Assembly: GCA_902608175.1 (NCBI GenBank)
Contig: CACLNC010000002.1
Location: 1 to 55,938 of the forward strand
Origin: an uncultured marine group I thaumarchaeote
GTDB taxonomy: Archaea > Thermoproteota > Nitrososphaeria > Nitrososphaerales > Nitrosopumilaceae
DNA: 55,938 bases
Reading direction: 5' to 3'
Below, in pieces: positions 1 through 8,341 of the stretch. The first letter of the stretch is position 1. The number at the start of each line of letters is the position of its first letter. The notes beneath the pieces were generated by a model. That model ran no database searches and was not told where the DNA came from. It was given only the letters and a program-made list of their open reading frames with translations. A program made the position numbers and the translations under genes.

Positions 1-1044
1 CTGTGAACCAGAAAAATTATGTCCATCATTTAATTTCTGTAATGTCTCTTTAATTTCAGGTAATCTAGAATTAATTACATTCCATCTTTTTCCTTTAGTT
101 AGTACTCCACTTGCAGCAGCATCAAAATCTCGTTTCACAGTACTTAATTCTGAGTCAATAGATGCCTTACGTTGATTATAGGCATTTAATTCATCCCTGA
201 ACTGATCTCTTTCGTTTTTTATCTGGTCATATTCTTTTTTTAGCCCAATTTTTTCTTCGTCAAATTTTTTCTTTTCCGAGTTTAATGAATTAACTGTTCT
301 TTCTTTTGAAATTTTTTCATTAAGAATTACTTTTAGTTTTCCTGCGGCTGATATTGCACGATATCGATTTAATTCTCTTTCAATCATATCAAATCTAAGT
401 TTTGTATTACGTTCTTCCTCTAATTCATCAATTCGTTTTTTGACTTCGCCCATCTTAGCCAAAGCTATATCCAGTTTATGATCAGCCTCAACAAGTTGTT
501 TTTCAGCCTCCTTTTTCTTCTCATCAAATGCAGAAAGTCCAATTAAATCTTCAATCACAATTCTTTTTTCTTCAGGTGTCATTTCAGAGATTCTTGTAAC
601 TGTTCCCTGTTGGACTGCATTAATCTGATTCAAACCTGCGTTTGAAAGATCCATGAGTTCTAGAACTTTTTGCCTTTGGACCTTTACCTTGTTAAGACTA
701 TAGATATTCTCTCCTTTATCACTCATTTCCCTTGTTATTGTAACTAGATCTGAGTCAACTGGAATTTTTCTATCAGTATTATCAAATTGAACACTTGTTC
801 TAGCCATTCTTGGTCCACGCCGTGTTTCACTTTCAATATCATGTATAAGCTTACGAAGACTTGGTGCCCTCATAACTGATGGTTTATTCTCTCCCAGTGC
901 AAAAATAATTGCGTCTAGGATATTACTCTTTCCTGACCCATTTGGTCCAGAAATAGAAACAAGCCCAGGCTCAAATTCCACTATTGTGTTTTTAAAACCA
1001 AATGATTTGAATCCAAATATTTCAACTTTCTTGATATGAACCAA
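1..1044 (-). CDS. smc: Chromosome segregation ATPase SMC, N-terminal part (truncated by window edge)
   Basis: The reading frame runs off the left edge, so only the first 348 residues are visible (full SMC proteins are usually near 1,170). I place the start at a TTG at 1044; the upstream ATG is in another frame and hits a stop. The head domain shows a Walker A motif GPNGSGKSN at residues 33-41, and later NAVQQGTV, the Q-loop region. From about residue 190 the protein becomes a charged heptad-like coiled coil. SMC dimers organise and segregate the chromosome using ATP. The gene lies 75 bases downstream of ino1 on the same strand. A 7-5-7 inverted repeat sits just upstream of the start. Family assignment is certain. 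Confidence 0.95.
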   Translation of the reverse strand, partial: MVHIKKVEIFGFKSFGFKNTIVEFEPGLVSISGPNGSGKSNILDAIIFALGENKPSVMRAPSLRKLIHDIESETRRGPRMARTSVQFDNTDRKIPVDSDLVTITREMSDKGENIYSLNKVKVQRQKVLELMDLSNAGLNQINAVQQGTVTRISEMTPEEKRIVIEDLIGLSAFDEKKKEAEKQLVEADHKLDIALAKMGEVKKRIDELEEERNTKLRFDMIERELNRYRAISAAGKLKVILNEKISKERTVNSLNSEKKKFDEEKIGLKKEYDQIKNERDQFRDELNAYNQRKASIDSELSTVKRDFDAAASGVLTKGKRWNVINSRLPEIKETLQKLNDGHNFSGSQ

Positions 1045-1055
1045 TAGAACTATTC

Positions 1056-1074
1056 ATTATGACACGATCATAAT
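1056..1074. promoter_or_regulatory. Inverted repeat upstream of smc
   Basis: ATTATGA (1056-1062) and TCATAAT (1068-1074) form a perfect 7-base inverted repeat with a 5-base spacer, 12 to 30 bases upstream of the smc TTG start. It could be an operator or chance in AT-rich DNA; no related copy was noticed elsewhere in the window. Confidence 0.35.
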
Positions 1075-1119
1075 TACTGCTAACAAGTTTAGTTGACTAT
1101 GCGATCAGATTTGGCTTAG

Positions 1120-2211
1120 TTATTCGTTTGCGAATTTTTCTAGCTCAGTCTTAGCTACTGGATCAGTCATTTGTTGGATTGGATGTTTCATTAGATATGC
1201 GCTTGCTGGTATGATTGGTCCACCTAGGCCTTTATCAAGCGCAATCTTTGCTAACCTTATAGCGTCTATAACTATGCCAGCAGAATTTGCTTTGTCATCT
1301 ACTTCTAGTCTAACTTCCATGTTATACGGAATATTAGCCCACTGCCTTCCTTCTATACGCATAAACATTAGTTTTGTATTTCCTAAGAATGGAATGAAGT
1401 CCGAAGGACCAACGTAAATTTTTTCATCATCAAGTCTTTCACTCAATTGACTTTGTACACTCTCAGTTTTTGAGATTCTTTTGCTGACTAGTCGTTCCTG
1501 TTCTTTCATATTCAAGAAATCTGTATTTCCACCTACGTTAATCTGATATGTTTTTTCAATTTTTGTACCTCTTTCATCACATAATCTTGCTAATGTGCGA
1601 TGAACAATTGTTGCCCCAACTTGTCCTTTAATATCATCACCAATTATTGGTATGTTTTTGTCTGTGAATTTCTTGGCCCACTCTTTATCAGATGCAATAA
1701 ATGCAGGCATGCAATTTACAAAAGCAGTATTAGTATCTAGACAAATTTGTGCCCAGAACTGTGTAACTTTTTCTGAGCCTACTGGTAGATAAGAAACAAT
1801 AATTTCTGTACCAGTATCCTTTAGTATTTTTTTAATTTCTTCTTGTAATTGTTCATTAGTTTTACCACTTTCAATTGGTTTAACTCTATTTTCTACCCAA
1901 ATTCCAACTCCATCCAAAACAGGGCTTTCGTGTACTTTAGCATCAGTTTTTGGCATTTGATCTTTTGGAATCCAATTTACCATGTTTGGATATTCATAGA
2001 TAGCCTCGTTAATGGTCTTACCAATCTTATTCTCTCCAACATCAAATCCTGCAACAAAATCTATATCATAAATTGAGTAATCCTTCAATTTATCATGAAT
2101 TATACCAATAATCTCTTGTGATGGATTCTTATGGTAATATTCTATTCCCTGAATCAGCCCAGAGAAGCAATTTCCGAGACCTACCAAGGCAACTTTGATT
2201 TTCTCAGTCAT
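1120..2211 (-). CDS. ino1: Myo-inositol-1-phosphate synthase
   Basis: Converts glucose 6-phosphate to 1L-myo-inositol 1-phosphate with NAD, the entry step to inositol-containing archaeal phospholipids and solutes. The 363-residue protein starts with a Rossmann glycine loop (VALVGLGNC) and carries GDDIKGQVGATIVHR, the conserved catalytic and substrate region of the family. Length fits archaeal and actinobacterial enzymes, which are shorter than eukaryotic ones. The frame opens at a TTG at 2217, but the ATG two codons later (MTEKIKV) is the more likely start. The gene is divergent from a PAC2 gene across about 85 bases and precedes smc on the same strand. Confidence 0.93.
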   Translation of the reverse strand: MTEKIKVALVGLGNCFSGLIQGIEYYHKNPSQEIIGIIHDKLKDYSIYDIDFVAGFDVGENKIGKTINEAIYEYPNMVNWIPKDQMPKTDAKVHESPVLDGVGIWVENRVKPIESGKTNEQLQEEIKKILKDTGTEIIVSYLPVGSEKVTQFWAQICLDTNTAFVNCMPAFIASDKEWAKKFTDKNIPIIGDDIKGQVGATIVHRTLARLCDERGTKIEKTYQINVGGNTDFLNMKEQERLVSKRISKTESVQSQLSERLDDEKIYVGPSDFIPFLGNTKLMFMRIEGRQWANIPYNMEVRLEVDDKANSAGIVIDAIRLAKIALDKGLGGPIIPASAYLMKHPIQQMTDPVAKTELEKFANE

Positions 2212-2296
2212 TTGCAATCACATTCACAATTTGCCATAAATACATTCCTAACTCTATAGGGAAAATTATAACTACAGTATTTCCATTAACTACTCA

Positions 2297-3004
2297 ATGA
2301 CTTACGAACTCAAGATTAAAGAAATTACACCTGTAAATATTGAAGGTGGTTTTATGATAAATGGATTTCCATCAACTGGAATCTCAAGTGCAATTGCTAC
2401 CGAATCTATTATCAACACATCAGAATTTCAAATGTCTGCAATTATAGATTCTGATTCATTTCCTCCAATAAGTGTAATAAAGAATGGTCAACCAAACTAC
2501 CCAACTAGGATTTTTACCAATAAGGATCTAAATACAGCAATATTTTCATCATATCTTACATTAGATGCAAGTATGCATAAATCTGCAGCAAAAATGATGT
2601 TAGAATGGGCTAAAGAAAAAAAATGTTCTGCTATAATTAGTTGTATTACAATGAACACAGACTCGAAAGAGATTTTTGGTGTTGCATCTACTGGAACAGC
2701 TCGTGGAAAATTAATTGATGCTAAAATAGATATGGTTGAACATGGAACAATTCCAGGAATTTCTGGTGTTTTATTAAATGAAGGAATGTTAAATGGACAG
2801 GATGTAATAGTGCTAGTTGTAAGTTCAAATTCACGTGGTCCTGATTTTAGGGCTAGTTCAAGACTTTGTGATGGATTATCAAAAATTATTCCTGGTATTT
2901 CATATAATGCTGACAAATTGGAGATTGAAGCAAAACAAATTGAAGAGCAGATGAAGCAAGTAGAACATGATAGAAAAGATCTTGCTGATAATATCTATGG
3001 TTGA
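2297..3004 (+). CDS. PAC2-family proteasome assembly chaperone (first copy)
   Basis: 235 residues of the PAC2 fold (COG2047/COG1938 group). Archaeal relatives such as PbaA and PbaB bind C-terminal tails of proteasome alpha subunits or other ATPase partners. Recognisable features are the N-terminal GGFMINGFPSTGISSAIA segment, an LEWAKEKKCSAII segment, and a highly charged C-terminal helix (about 205-232, KQIEEQMKQVEHDRKDL). The ATG at 2297 is the only sensible start. It is followed 19 bases later by a LysE-type exporter. A second, diverged paralogue lies at 46.4 kb. The exact partner cannot be read from sequence. Confidence 0.85.
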   Translation: MTYELKIKEITPVNIEGGFMINGFPSTGISSAIATESIINTSEFQMSAIIDSDSFPPISVIKNGQPNYPTRIFTNKDLNTAIFSSYLTLDASMHKSAAKMMLEWAKEKKCSAIISCITMNTDSKEIFGVASTGTARGKLIDAKIDMVEHGTIPGISGVLLNEGMLNGQDVIVLVVSSNSRGPDFRASSRLCDGLSKIIPGISYNADKLEIEAKQIEEQMKQVEHDRKDLADNIYG

Positions 3005-3023
3005 ATAAAATTCGAAGTTAACT

Positions 3024-3638
3024 ATGCAAGAGTTTTTAGGTTTTGCACTAACCGTTGTTATTATTTCGGTCTCTGGTGTTATGTCACCTGGACCATTATT
3101 TACTGCAAATATTATGCATGGATTAAAAGAAGGAACACAATCTGGATTAAAGATTGCTGCTGGTCATACTGTCATAGAACTTCCATTGATAATTTTACTT
3201 GCTGTTGGAGTAATAAGCTTGGAAACTATTCCAGAATTCAAGACAACAATTGTACTTTTAGGTGCAATTGGACTTTTTGGATTTGCAGGATTACAAATAA
3301 AAAATGCCTTAACGAAAAAAATACAAACTGGAATACAAGTAAAACATGGTGCGTTTCTTACGGGTGTTCTATTTAGTGCATTAAATCCATTTTTTATAAT
3401 TTGGTGGCTTACAATTGGTTTCAAACTAATCTCAGATTCGATTGAAATATGGTCATATTGGGGAATAGGTATATTATTTGGCGTTCACATATGGATGGAT
3501 TTTGTTTGGCTAGGTTTTGTTGCATTTTCTGCATCAAAAGCGGGAAACATATTATCAAATCAAAACTATCGTATACTAATGATTACACTTAGTGGTGTCT
3601 TAATTTATTTTGGTATTAGTTTTGTCCTAGGGATTTAA
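3024..3638 (+). CDS. LysE/RhtB-family amino acid exporter
   Basis: 204 residues and mostly hydrophobic, with about six predicted membrane helices. The family hallmark near the N-terminus, SGVMSPGPLFTANIMHG, is clear, as is the LNPFFIIWWLTIG segment in the middle. LysE and RhtB proteins export basic amino acids, homoserine lactone or similar small metabolites using proton exchange. The substrate cannot be assigned here. Nineteen bases separate it from the upstream PAC2 gene, so the two are probably co-transcribed. The 3' end converges on alba with only 5 bases between stops. Confidence 0.85.
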   Translation: MQEFLGFALTVVIISVSGVMSPGPLFTANIMHGLKEGTQSGLKIAAGHTVIELPLIILLAVGVISLETIPEFKTTIVLLGAIGLFGFAGLQIKNALTKKIQTGIQVKHGAFLTGVLFSALNPFFIIWWLTIGFKLISDSIEIWSYWGIGILFGVHIWMDFVWLGFVAFSASKAGNILSNQNYRILMITLSGVLIYFGISFVLGI

Positions 3639-3643
3639 TTATA

Positions 3644-4123
3644 TTACTTATGTGACATGTCTATTTCAATTGTAGAAACATTTCTTGACTTACCATCATT
3701 AGATTTTAATGAATCAGATGATATACGAACATCTTTTATAAAATAGCCAACAGTGTCCATTCTTTTCATAATGAACTGTGATATATCAACCGCCTGTGTA
3801 ATTGATTTACCTCTGGATTTGATTGTAACTACAGGTGCCACAGACAATTGTGTTAATGTTGCATTAACATATGTCATTAATGGTTTTTTACCAACGAAAA
3901 TAATATCACGTGGTTTATCAGATTCATCCTCTTTAGATTCAATTTTTTCTTTAGATTCAATTTCTGGTTCTTTCTCTTCAACAGTAGGAGTGGTTGTTGT
4001 CTGTGTATCTTCAATAATTGATTCGTTTGGTTGTTCTGAAATTGGTTTTTCTTTTGGTTGAACATCTTTGTTAAACTCTGATAGTATATCTTCTGCATCT
4101 GTTGGTTTTGGTTGTTCAGACAT
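3644..4123 (-). CDS. alba: Alba chromatin/RNA-binding protein with acidic N-terminal extension
   Basis: Residues 76-159 are a full Alba domain: the lysine pair in GKKPLMTYVNATLTQL, the RGKSITQAVD strand, and the C-terminal VSTIEIDM strand. Alba dimers coat DNA and RNA in archaea. Ordinary Alba is about 90 residues. This protein instead has about 75 extra N-terminal residues, rich in Glu, Asp, Ser, Thr and Pro, with repeats such as EKIESKEDES and no predicted fold. The ATG at 4123 gives one continuous frame, with no in-frame alternative close to the domain. An 82-residue gene lies 24 bases upstream on the same strand. The Alba call is firm; the tail's function is unknown. Confidence 0.92.
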   Translation of the reverse strand: MSEQPKPTDAEDILSEFNKDVQPKEKPISEQPNESIIEDTQTTTTPTVEEKEPEIESKEKIESKEDESDKPRDIIFVGKKPLMTYVNATLTQLSVAPVVTIKSRGKSITQAVDISQFIMKRMDTVGYFIKDVRISSDSLKSNDGKSRNVSTIEIDMSHK

Positions 4124-4147
4124 TGCTATACCTGTTATGCAGTATCA

Positions 4148-4396
4148 TCAATTTATTTTAAGCTTCTGATTTTTTATGAATTCATTTAAGACATTATCAA
4201 TATTCTGGGTTTTGGCTGATATGACTTTATCAACAATTTCTTTTTCCTCAATTTCATAACAATTCAAGAATTCCTGCTCATCTTTAAAAACAAGAAAAAC
4301 CTTATCATTAAAAATACAGTGATAGAGTTTCTCTTTTTCCATAATTTCTGGTTTTAATTTTATTCCATTTTCATCTGCTGAGATTGGACTGACCAT
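4148..4396 (-). CDS. Small conserved hypothetical protein upstream of alba
   Basis: 82 residues with no recognised family. It is soluble and charged, with a central stretch (LYHCIFNDKVFLVFKDEQEF) that reads as two beta strands and a helix, followed by a helical C-terminus ending in lysines. Start ATG at 4396; the first 15 residues may be flexible. It lies 24 bases upstream of alba on the same strand and is divergent from AMMECR1 across 60 bases. Co-transcription with alba is likely. No function is claimed. Confidence 0.65.
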   Translation of the reverse strand: MVSPISADENGIKLKPEIMEKEKLYHCIFNDKVFLVFKDEQEFLNCYEIEEKEIVDKVISAKTQNIDNVLNEFIKNQKLKIN

Positions 4397-4456
4397 AATA
4401 TTTCATATAATTTTTACATATAATATTTAACCTATATTGAATATGATTTACCATAC

Positions 4457-5065
4457 ATGATTTTTGAATTTGAACTTTCAGATGATGATGGGCAAATTCT
4501 GGTAAAAATGGCTCGTAATGCTGTTACAGAATATCTGCAAAACAATACTAGAATTAACAATAAGGAATTTAATTCAAGATTTAATATTGATTCTGGAATA
4601 TTTGTTACAATAACTAAAGAAAATTCATTGAGAGGATGTATTGGTTATCCCTTACCAATTAAAAAATTATCAAATGCAGTTATTGATTCTGCAATTGCTG
4701 CAGCAACTGAAGACCCTAGATTTTCACCAATAAATCCAAATGAACTTAATAATTTAATTTTCGAGATAACTGTTCTTACACCACCAATTGAAATTAATGT
4801 AGAAAAATATGAGGACTATCTTTCAATAATTAAAGTTGGAAGAGATGGATTGATAGTTGAAAATAAACAATGCTCTGGTTTGCTTTTACCACAAGTTCCA
4901 AAAGAGTATGGATGGGATATAGAAGAATTTCTTGCACACACATCTGAAAAGGCTGGACTTGAAAAAAATGCTTGGAAAGATCAAGATACTAAAGTTTCAA
5001 GATTTGAAGGAATAATTTTTAAAGAAGAATCCCCTAACGGAAAAATTGTAAGAGGAATTCTCTAA
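4457..5065 (+). CDS. AMMECR1 domain protein (AmmeMemoRadiSam system A type)
   Basis: 202 residues. The family signature LRGCIGYPLP is at about residues 57-66, and the C-terminal block with LLLPQVPKEYGWDIEEFLAH is also typical. Human AMMECR1 and its archaeal relatives have no established biochemical activity. In many prokaryotes the domain is encoded beside or fused to MEMO and a radical SAM enzyme. Here MEMO follows after 33 bases and a VIT/CCC1 metal transporter after that, but no radical SAM gene is adjacent. Start ATG 4457 fits the domain start. Confidence 0.9.
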   Translation: MIFEFELSDDDGQILVKMARNAVTEYLQNNTRINNKEFNSRFNIDSGIFVTITKENSLRGCIGYPLPIKKLSNAVIDSAIAAATEDPRFSPINPNELNNLIFEITVLTPPIEINVEKYEDYLSIIKVGRDGLIVENKQCSGLLLPQVPKEYGWDIEEFLAHTSEKAGLEKNAWKDQDTKVSRFEGIIFKEESPNGKIVRGIL

Positions 5066-5098
5066 TTGCTTTTTACTAATGATGTAATATAGAAAATA

Positions 5099-5932
5099 AT
5101 GATAAGGAAATCTGTTGTTGCTGGTCAATTTTATCCAAATGATCAAGATGAACTTAAAATAATGATCAAACAATGTTTTGAACATAAATTTGGTCCAGGT
5201 AAACAGCCTCCAATAGAATCTGATGAAAAAATATTTGGAATTATATCTCCACATGCAGGTTACATGTATTCTGGTCCAACTGCATGTCACTCATACTATT
5301 CCATCTCTTCCCAGTGCCCAGAACTTGCAATTATAATTGGACCAAATCATTTTGGGTTTGGTAGTAATGCAGCTACAATGGGTGAAGCGAAATGGGAAAC
5401 CCCATTGGGTTTGGTAGAAGTTGATTCTGAATCAGCATTGGAACTTGAGAAAAACTCTGATATTATTCAACTGGATTATTTTTCTCATTCTAAGGATCAT
5501 AGTTTAGAAGTACAGATTCCTATACTGCAAACCATATTTTCTAATAAATTCCAAATCTTACCAATAATACTACTTGCACAAGATTTGAAAACAGCAAATG
5601 ACGTTGGTCTAGCAGTCTCAAAAATTGCGAAAAGTAAGAAATCAGTAATCATTGGTTCTTCTGATTTCACACACTACGAAGAGAATTCTTTCGCACATAT
5701 TCAAGATAAAGCCCTGATTGATCCAATTCTTAAAATGGATGTTGAAAGTTTTTACAGTGTTTTAAAAGAGAAGCATGTAAGCGCATGTGGATTTGGTGCA
5801 ATTGCATCTACAATGATTGCATGTAAGAATCTTGGGGCTACACGTGGTGAACTTCTAAACTATGCAACAAGTGGTGATGTTATGGGTAACAAAGAATCTG
5901 TGGTAGGATATGGCTCAATAAAGTTTGTTTAG
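5099..5932 (+). CDS. MEMO1-family protein
   Basis: 277 residues, covering the whole MEMO fold, which is related to extradiol dioxygenases. Candidate metal ligands are visible: His52 in SPHAGYMYSG, His84 in GPNHFGFG and Cys230 in SACGFGAIAS. They correspond to the His-His-Cys site described for human MEMO1. Other conserved blocks are DHSLEVQIP and SSDFTHYE. Human MEMO1 has been reported to bind iron and copper; the archaeal role is unknown. It sits between AMMECR1 (33 bases upstream) and a VIT/CCC1 transporter (54 bases downstream) on one strand, which suggests a link to metal handling. That link is inference. Confidence 0.92.
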   Translation: MIRKSVVAGQFYPNDQDELKIMIKQCFEHKFGPGKQPPIESDEKIFGIISPHAGYMYSGPTACHSYYSISSQCPELAIIIGPNHFGFGSNAATMGEAKWETPLGLVEVDSESALELEKNSDIIQLDYFSHSKDHSLEVQIPILQTIFSNKFQILPIILLAQDLKTANDVGLAVSKIAKSKKSVIIGSSDFTHYEENSFAHIQDKALIDPILKMDVESFYSVLKEKHVSACGFGAIASTMIACKNLGATRGELLNYATSGDVMGNKESVVGYGSIKFV

Positions 5933-5986
5933 ATATATCCGTACTTTGACCTCATCACTTATGTTTTCAAATATGTTTATCTAAAT

Positions 5987-6709
5987 ATGGAGGATGTATC
6001 TGAACCAAGACACAAAGAATCTCATATAAAGGAGGCTAGCAATGTACGTGACTTTGTATTTGGATTTGGGGATGGAATAAACACATCACTAGGAATAGCT
6101 GCTGGAGTAGGTGGTGCTAATGTTGCATCTGACTTTATCATATTAGCTGCACTAATTGGAATGTTTACTGGAGCAAAAGCTATGGCAGTGCAGAATTATT
6201 TAGCTGTAAAATCTCATCGTGAACTTCTAAAATCAGAAATTGCCAGAGAGGAATACGAAATAGAGAATCTGCCAGAAAAAGAACGGGAAGAAATTGAAGA
6301 TATCTATAAAGCAAAAGGGTTTTCTGGGAAAGAACTTGAAATGATTGTTAATAAAATTACTTCAGACAAAAAAGTGTGGCTTGACACCATGCTAACTGAA
6401 GAATTGAGATTAAACGTGGACATTGTTGGTAGTCCATTGAAAAGTGCGCTGATTATGTTTTGTTCATTTTTAGTTGGTGGACTACTACCAATTATTCCAT
6501 TTTTCTTTTTTGATGGTTACGCTGGAATCGCTGTTGCAGTTGGTATAAGCCTATCAGCATCATTTGCAGTTGGTGCAGTTAAATCTAGAATGGCAAAAAC
6601 TGGAATAATCAAAGGTGGTATAGAAATGGCTGGTCTTGGAACAGGAGTTGCATTGATTGGATTTGGTATAGGAAATGAACTTGCTAATTTAGGAATAATT
6701 AGTATTTAG
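5987..6709 (+). CDS. VIT1/CCC1-family iron/manganese transporter
   Basis: 240 residues. Two N-terminal membrane helices carry the family pattern RDFVFGFGDGINTSLGIAAG. A soluble, glutamate-rich helical segment follows (about 75-140, with EIAREEYEIENLPEKEREE), matching the cytosolic metal-binding domain. About three membrane helices complete the protein. Eukaryotic VIT1/CCC1 move Fe2+ or Mn2+ out of the cytosol into vacuoles; in prokaryotes the equivalent is efflux. The gene follows MEMO by 54 bases. Its 3' end converges on a minus-strand gene with a single base between stops. Confidence 0.9.
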   Translation: MEDVSEPRHKESHIKEASNVRDFVFGFGDGINTSLGIAAGVGGANVASDFIILAALIGMFTGAKAMAVQNYLAVKSHRELLKSEIAREEYEIENLPEKEREEIEDIYKAKGFSGKELEMIVNKITSDKKVWLDTMLTEELRLNVDIVGSPLKSALIMFCSFLVGGLLPIIPFFFFDGYAGIAVAVGISLSASFAVGAVKSRMAKTGIIKGGIEMAGLGTGVALIGFGIGNELANLGIISI

Positions 6710-6710
6710 A

Positions 6711-7073
6711 TTATTCTTCGTCTTCATCTTTTAGATTCCAGTTATCTAGTAACTGTTTTTGCAGTTTTTCAACCTGTTTTTCATTTAATACTTTACCAGT
6801 ATTCTTATCAACTGGAACAACATTCATGCCATCAAGTTTGTACTCTACATCGTATAGTGATAGTTTAGATGGTTCTTTAATTACAGGCAGACCTTCTTCA
6901 TCAGTTGCTCTTTCAGGATCAATCACATCTTCACCAGATTCTCTATGCATGAAACTTTTTGTAGATTTATTTTTTGGTTGAAGTTTTTTTATGATCGCCT
7001 TTTCAATATCTAATGTCTTCTCGTTTTCATGATAAAGTCTTTTTCCTGACTCTTCGTCAATAAACTCTGGCAT
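6711..7073 (-). CDS. Acidic conserved hypothetical protein
   Basis: 120 residues, soluble and strongly charged, ending in an acidic tail (NLKDEDEE). It contains two loosely similar segments, each with a Glu/Asp-rich turn and a LYHENEK- or LYDVEYK-like tyrosine motif, but no known domain. It is the last gene of a minus-strand run (HAD phosphatase, cofE, PHP, tusA, this gene), 40 bases after tusA. I do not recognise a family and propose no function. It looks like a thaumarchaeal lineage-specific protein. Confidence 0.65.
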   Translation of the reverse strand: MPEFIDEESGKRLYHENEKTLDIEKAIIKKLQPKNKSTKSFMHRESGEDVIDPERATDEEGLPVIKEPSKLSLYDVEYKLDGMNVVPVDKNTGKVLNEKQVEKLQKQLLDNWNLKDEDEE

Positions 7074-7113
7074 GATTTTTAATAATTATATGTAGATTTA
7101 ATTCTTTAGATGA

Positions 7114-7347
7114 TTATTTTACCTTTTTAATTTCAAAATGAATTTCACTTCCATTTTTTTCCATCTTGACTATTTCATGACCAAGTCTTCTCGCCCAAGT
7201 TGATATATCATCTTCGGCCGCAGGATCATCAGCAAGGACAGTAAGTATTTCACCAACCTGCATTTTTGAAAGCTCAACATTAGTTTGCATAACAGGTGAT
7301 GGACAAAACAATCCTCTTGCATCTAATGTTTTTCCTGATTCTGACAT
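7114..7347 (-). CDS. tusA: TusA-family sulfur carrier/sulfurtransferase
   Basis: 77 residues, the normal size for TusA/SirA. The active cysteine is in the motif GLFCPSPVM, and the rest follows the family pattern with a VLADDPAAEDDISTWARRLGHE segment. TusA proteins carry persulfide sulfur for tRNA thiolation, molybdopterin or other sulfur transfer. No sulfur-pathway gene is next to it (neighbours are a PHP esterase and an unknown acidic protein), so the recipient is not apparent. Start ATG 7347. Confidence 0.9.
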   Translation of the reverse strand: MSESGKTLDARGLFCPSPVMQTNVELSKMQVGEILTVLADDPAAEDDISTWARRLGHEIVKMEKNGSEIHFEIKKVK

Positions 7348-7417
7348 TATAATAATAGATTTTTTGGTTGTTATATATTAAAATCTATTCAGTTTTAGCT
7401 TTACCTAAATTTGATAA

Positions 7418-8332
7418 TTAAAATATCATTCTAGTAATAGTTGGAATATCACGTTCACGAAATACATAAGGATCATGGCCCTCAAAATTAATTTTCTTTG
7501 ATATACGTTTTAACCCAAATAATGAAAGTTCGTATACTATTCTCCAAATGTAATTCTTTTGTGTTTTCATATAGAAATTATAAAGTTGATTAAACATCCA
7601 GAATGATTTTGGATAAAATTCTTTAACATACTGATCAATGTATGGTTTTGAGTTTACAATTTTGTATCTTATATGCTCAAGTGTCTCATTTGGTAGTACA
7701 TAGTCAGTTTTTTCTATTTTTATTTTATTATGTAACATAGAATATAATATATCATCTAATGTATTTTCTGAATCAATTAAATTTGTACATCTCCCAACAG
7801 TAGTTTTAACATGGGAATCACTACCAGATACAACATTCAAGTCATTTTCTTGTGCAAATTCCTCAGCTTTCTTATTCGAGTATATATCGATATTAGAACT
7901 GTTAAAACTTTCAAACAGATCACAGTGTATAGATTCATCTCTTAATGCATCAATTAGACTAAATGGATGGGGTGCAATACTTACTGCATTCTGCCGTTTT
8001 GCCTCATCTATAATTTCTTCAATACTGAGACCTGATTTGATTTCTTTATGTAATCCAAGTACCAAGACATGGGCTTCTTTGTCTGTGGTTACTTCCTCAG
8101 CTGGATAAACTTGAATATTTTTAAATTTCTCGTGCTCATTTTTATATTCAAGAAGTTGTTGATACCCATCTAATGTATTATGATTTGTTACAAATAAACA
8201 ATCAAGATTAGTCTTGTATGCTTGCTCAAGTTGTTCTGATATAGTTACACTACAATCTAATGGCGGCTCTAAATCACCAAGATGACCATTTGAATAAATA
8301 TTATGACAATGAAACTCTGCTCTTAATGCCAT
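7418..8332 (-). CDS. PHP-domain metal-dependent phosphoesterase
   Basis: 304 residues. Metal-ligand motifs of the PHP superfamily are present in order: AEFHCHNIYSNG (HxH) at the N-terminus, VTNHNTLDGY, EEVTTDKEAHVL, SIAPHPFS and SGSDSHV. The C-terminal third is helical and not diagnostic. PHP enzymes hydrolyse phosphoesters, for example histidinol phosphate or nucleoside 3',5'-bisphosphates; the substrate here is unknown. It lies 9 bases after cofE, so it shares that transcript. Start ATG 8332. Confidence 0.88.
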   Translation of the reverse strand: MALRAEFHCHNIYSNGHLGDLEPPLDCSVTISEQLEQAYKTNLDCLFVTNHNTLDGYQQLLEYKNEHEKFKNIQVYPAEEVTTDKEAHVLVLGLHKEIKSGLSIEEIIDEAKRQNAVSIAPHPFSLIDALRDESIHCDLFESFNSSNIDIYSNKKAEEFAQENDLNVVSGSDSHVKTTVGRCTNLIDSENTLDDILYSMLHNKIKIEKTDYVLPNETLEHIRYKIVNSKPYIDQYVKEFYPKSFWMFNQLYNFYMKTQKNYIWRIVYELSLFGLKRISKKINFEGHDPYVFRERDIPTITRMIF

Positions 8333-8341
8333 TTTTCAAAT

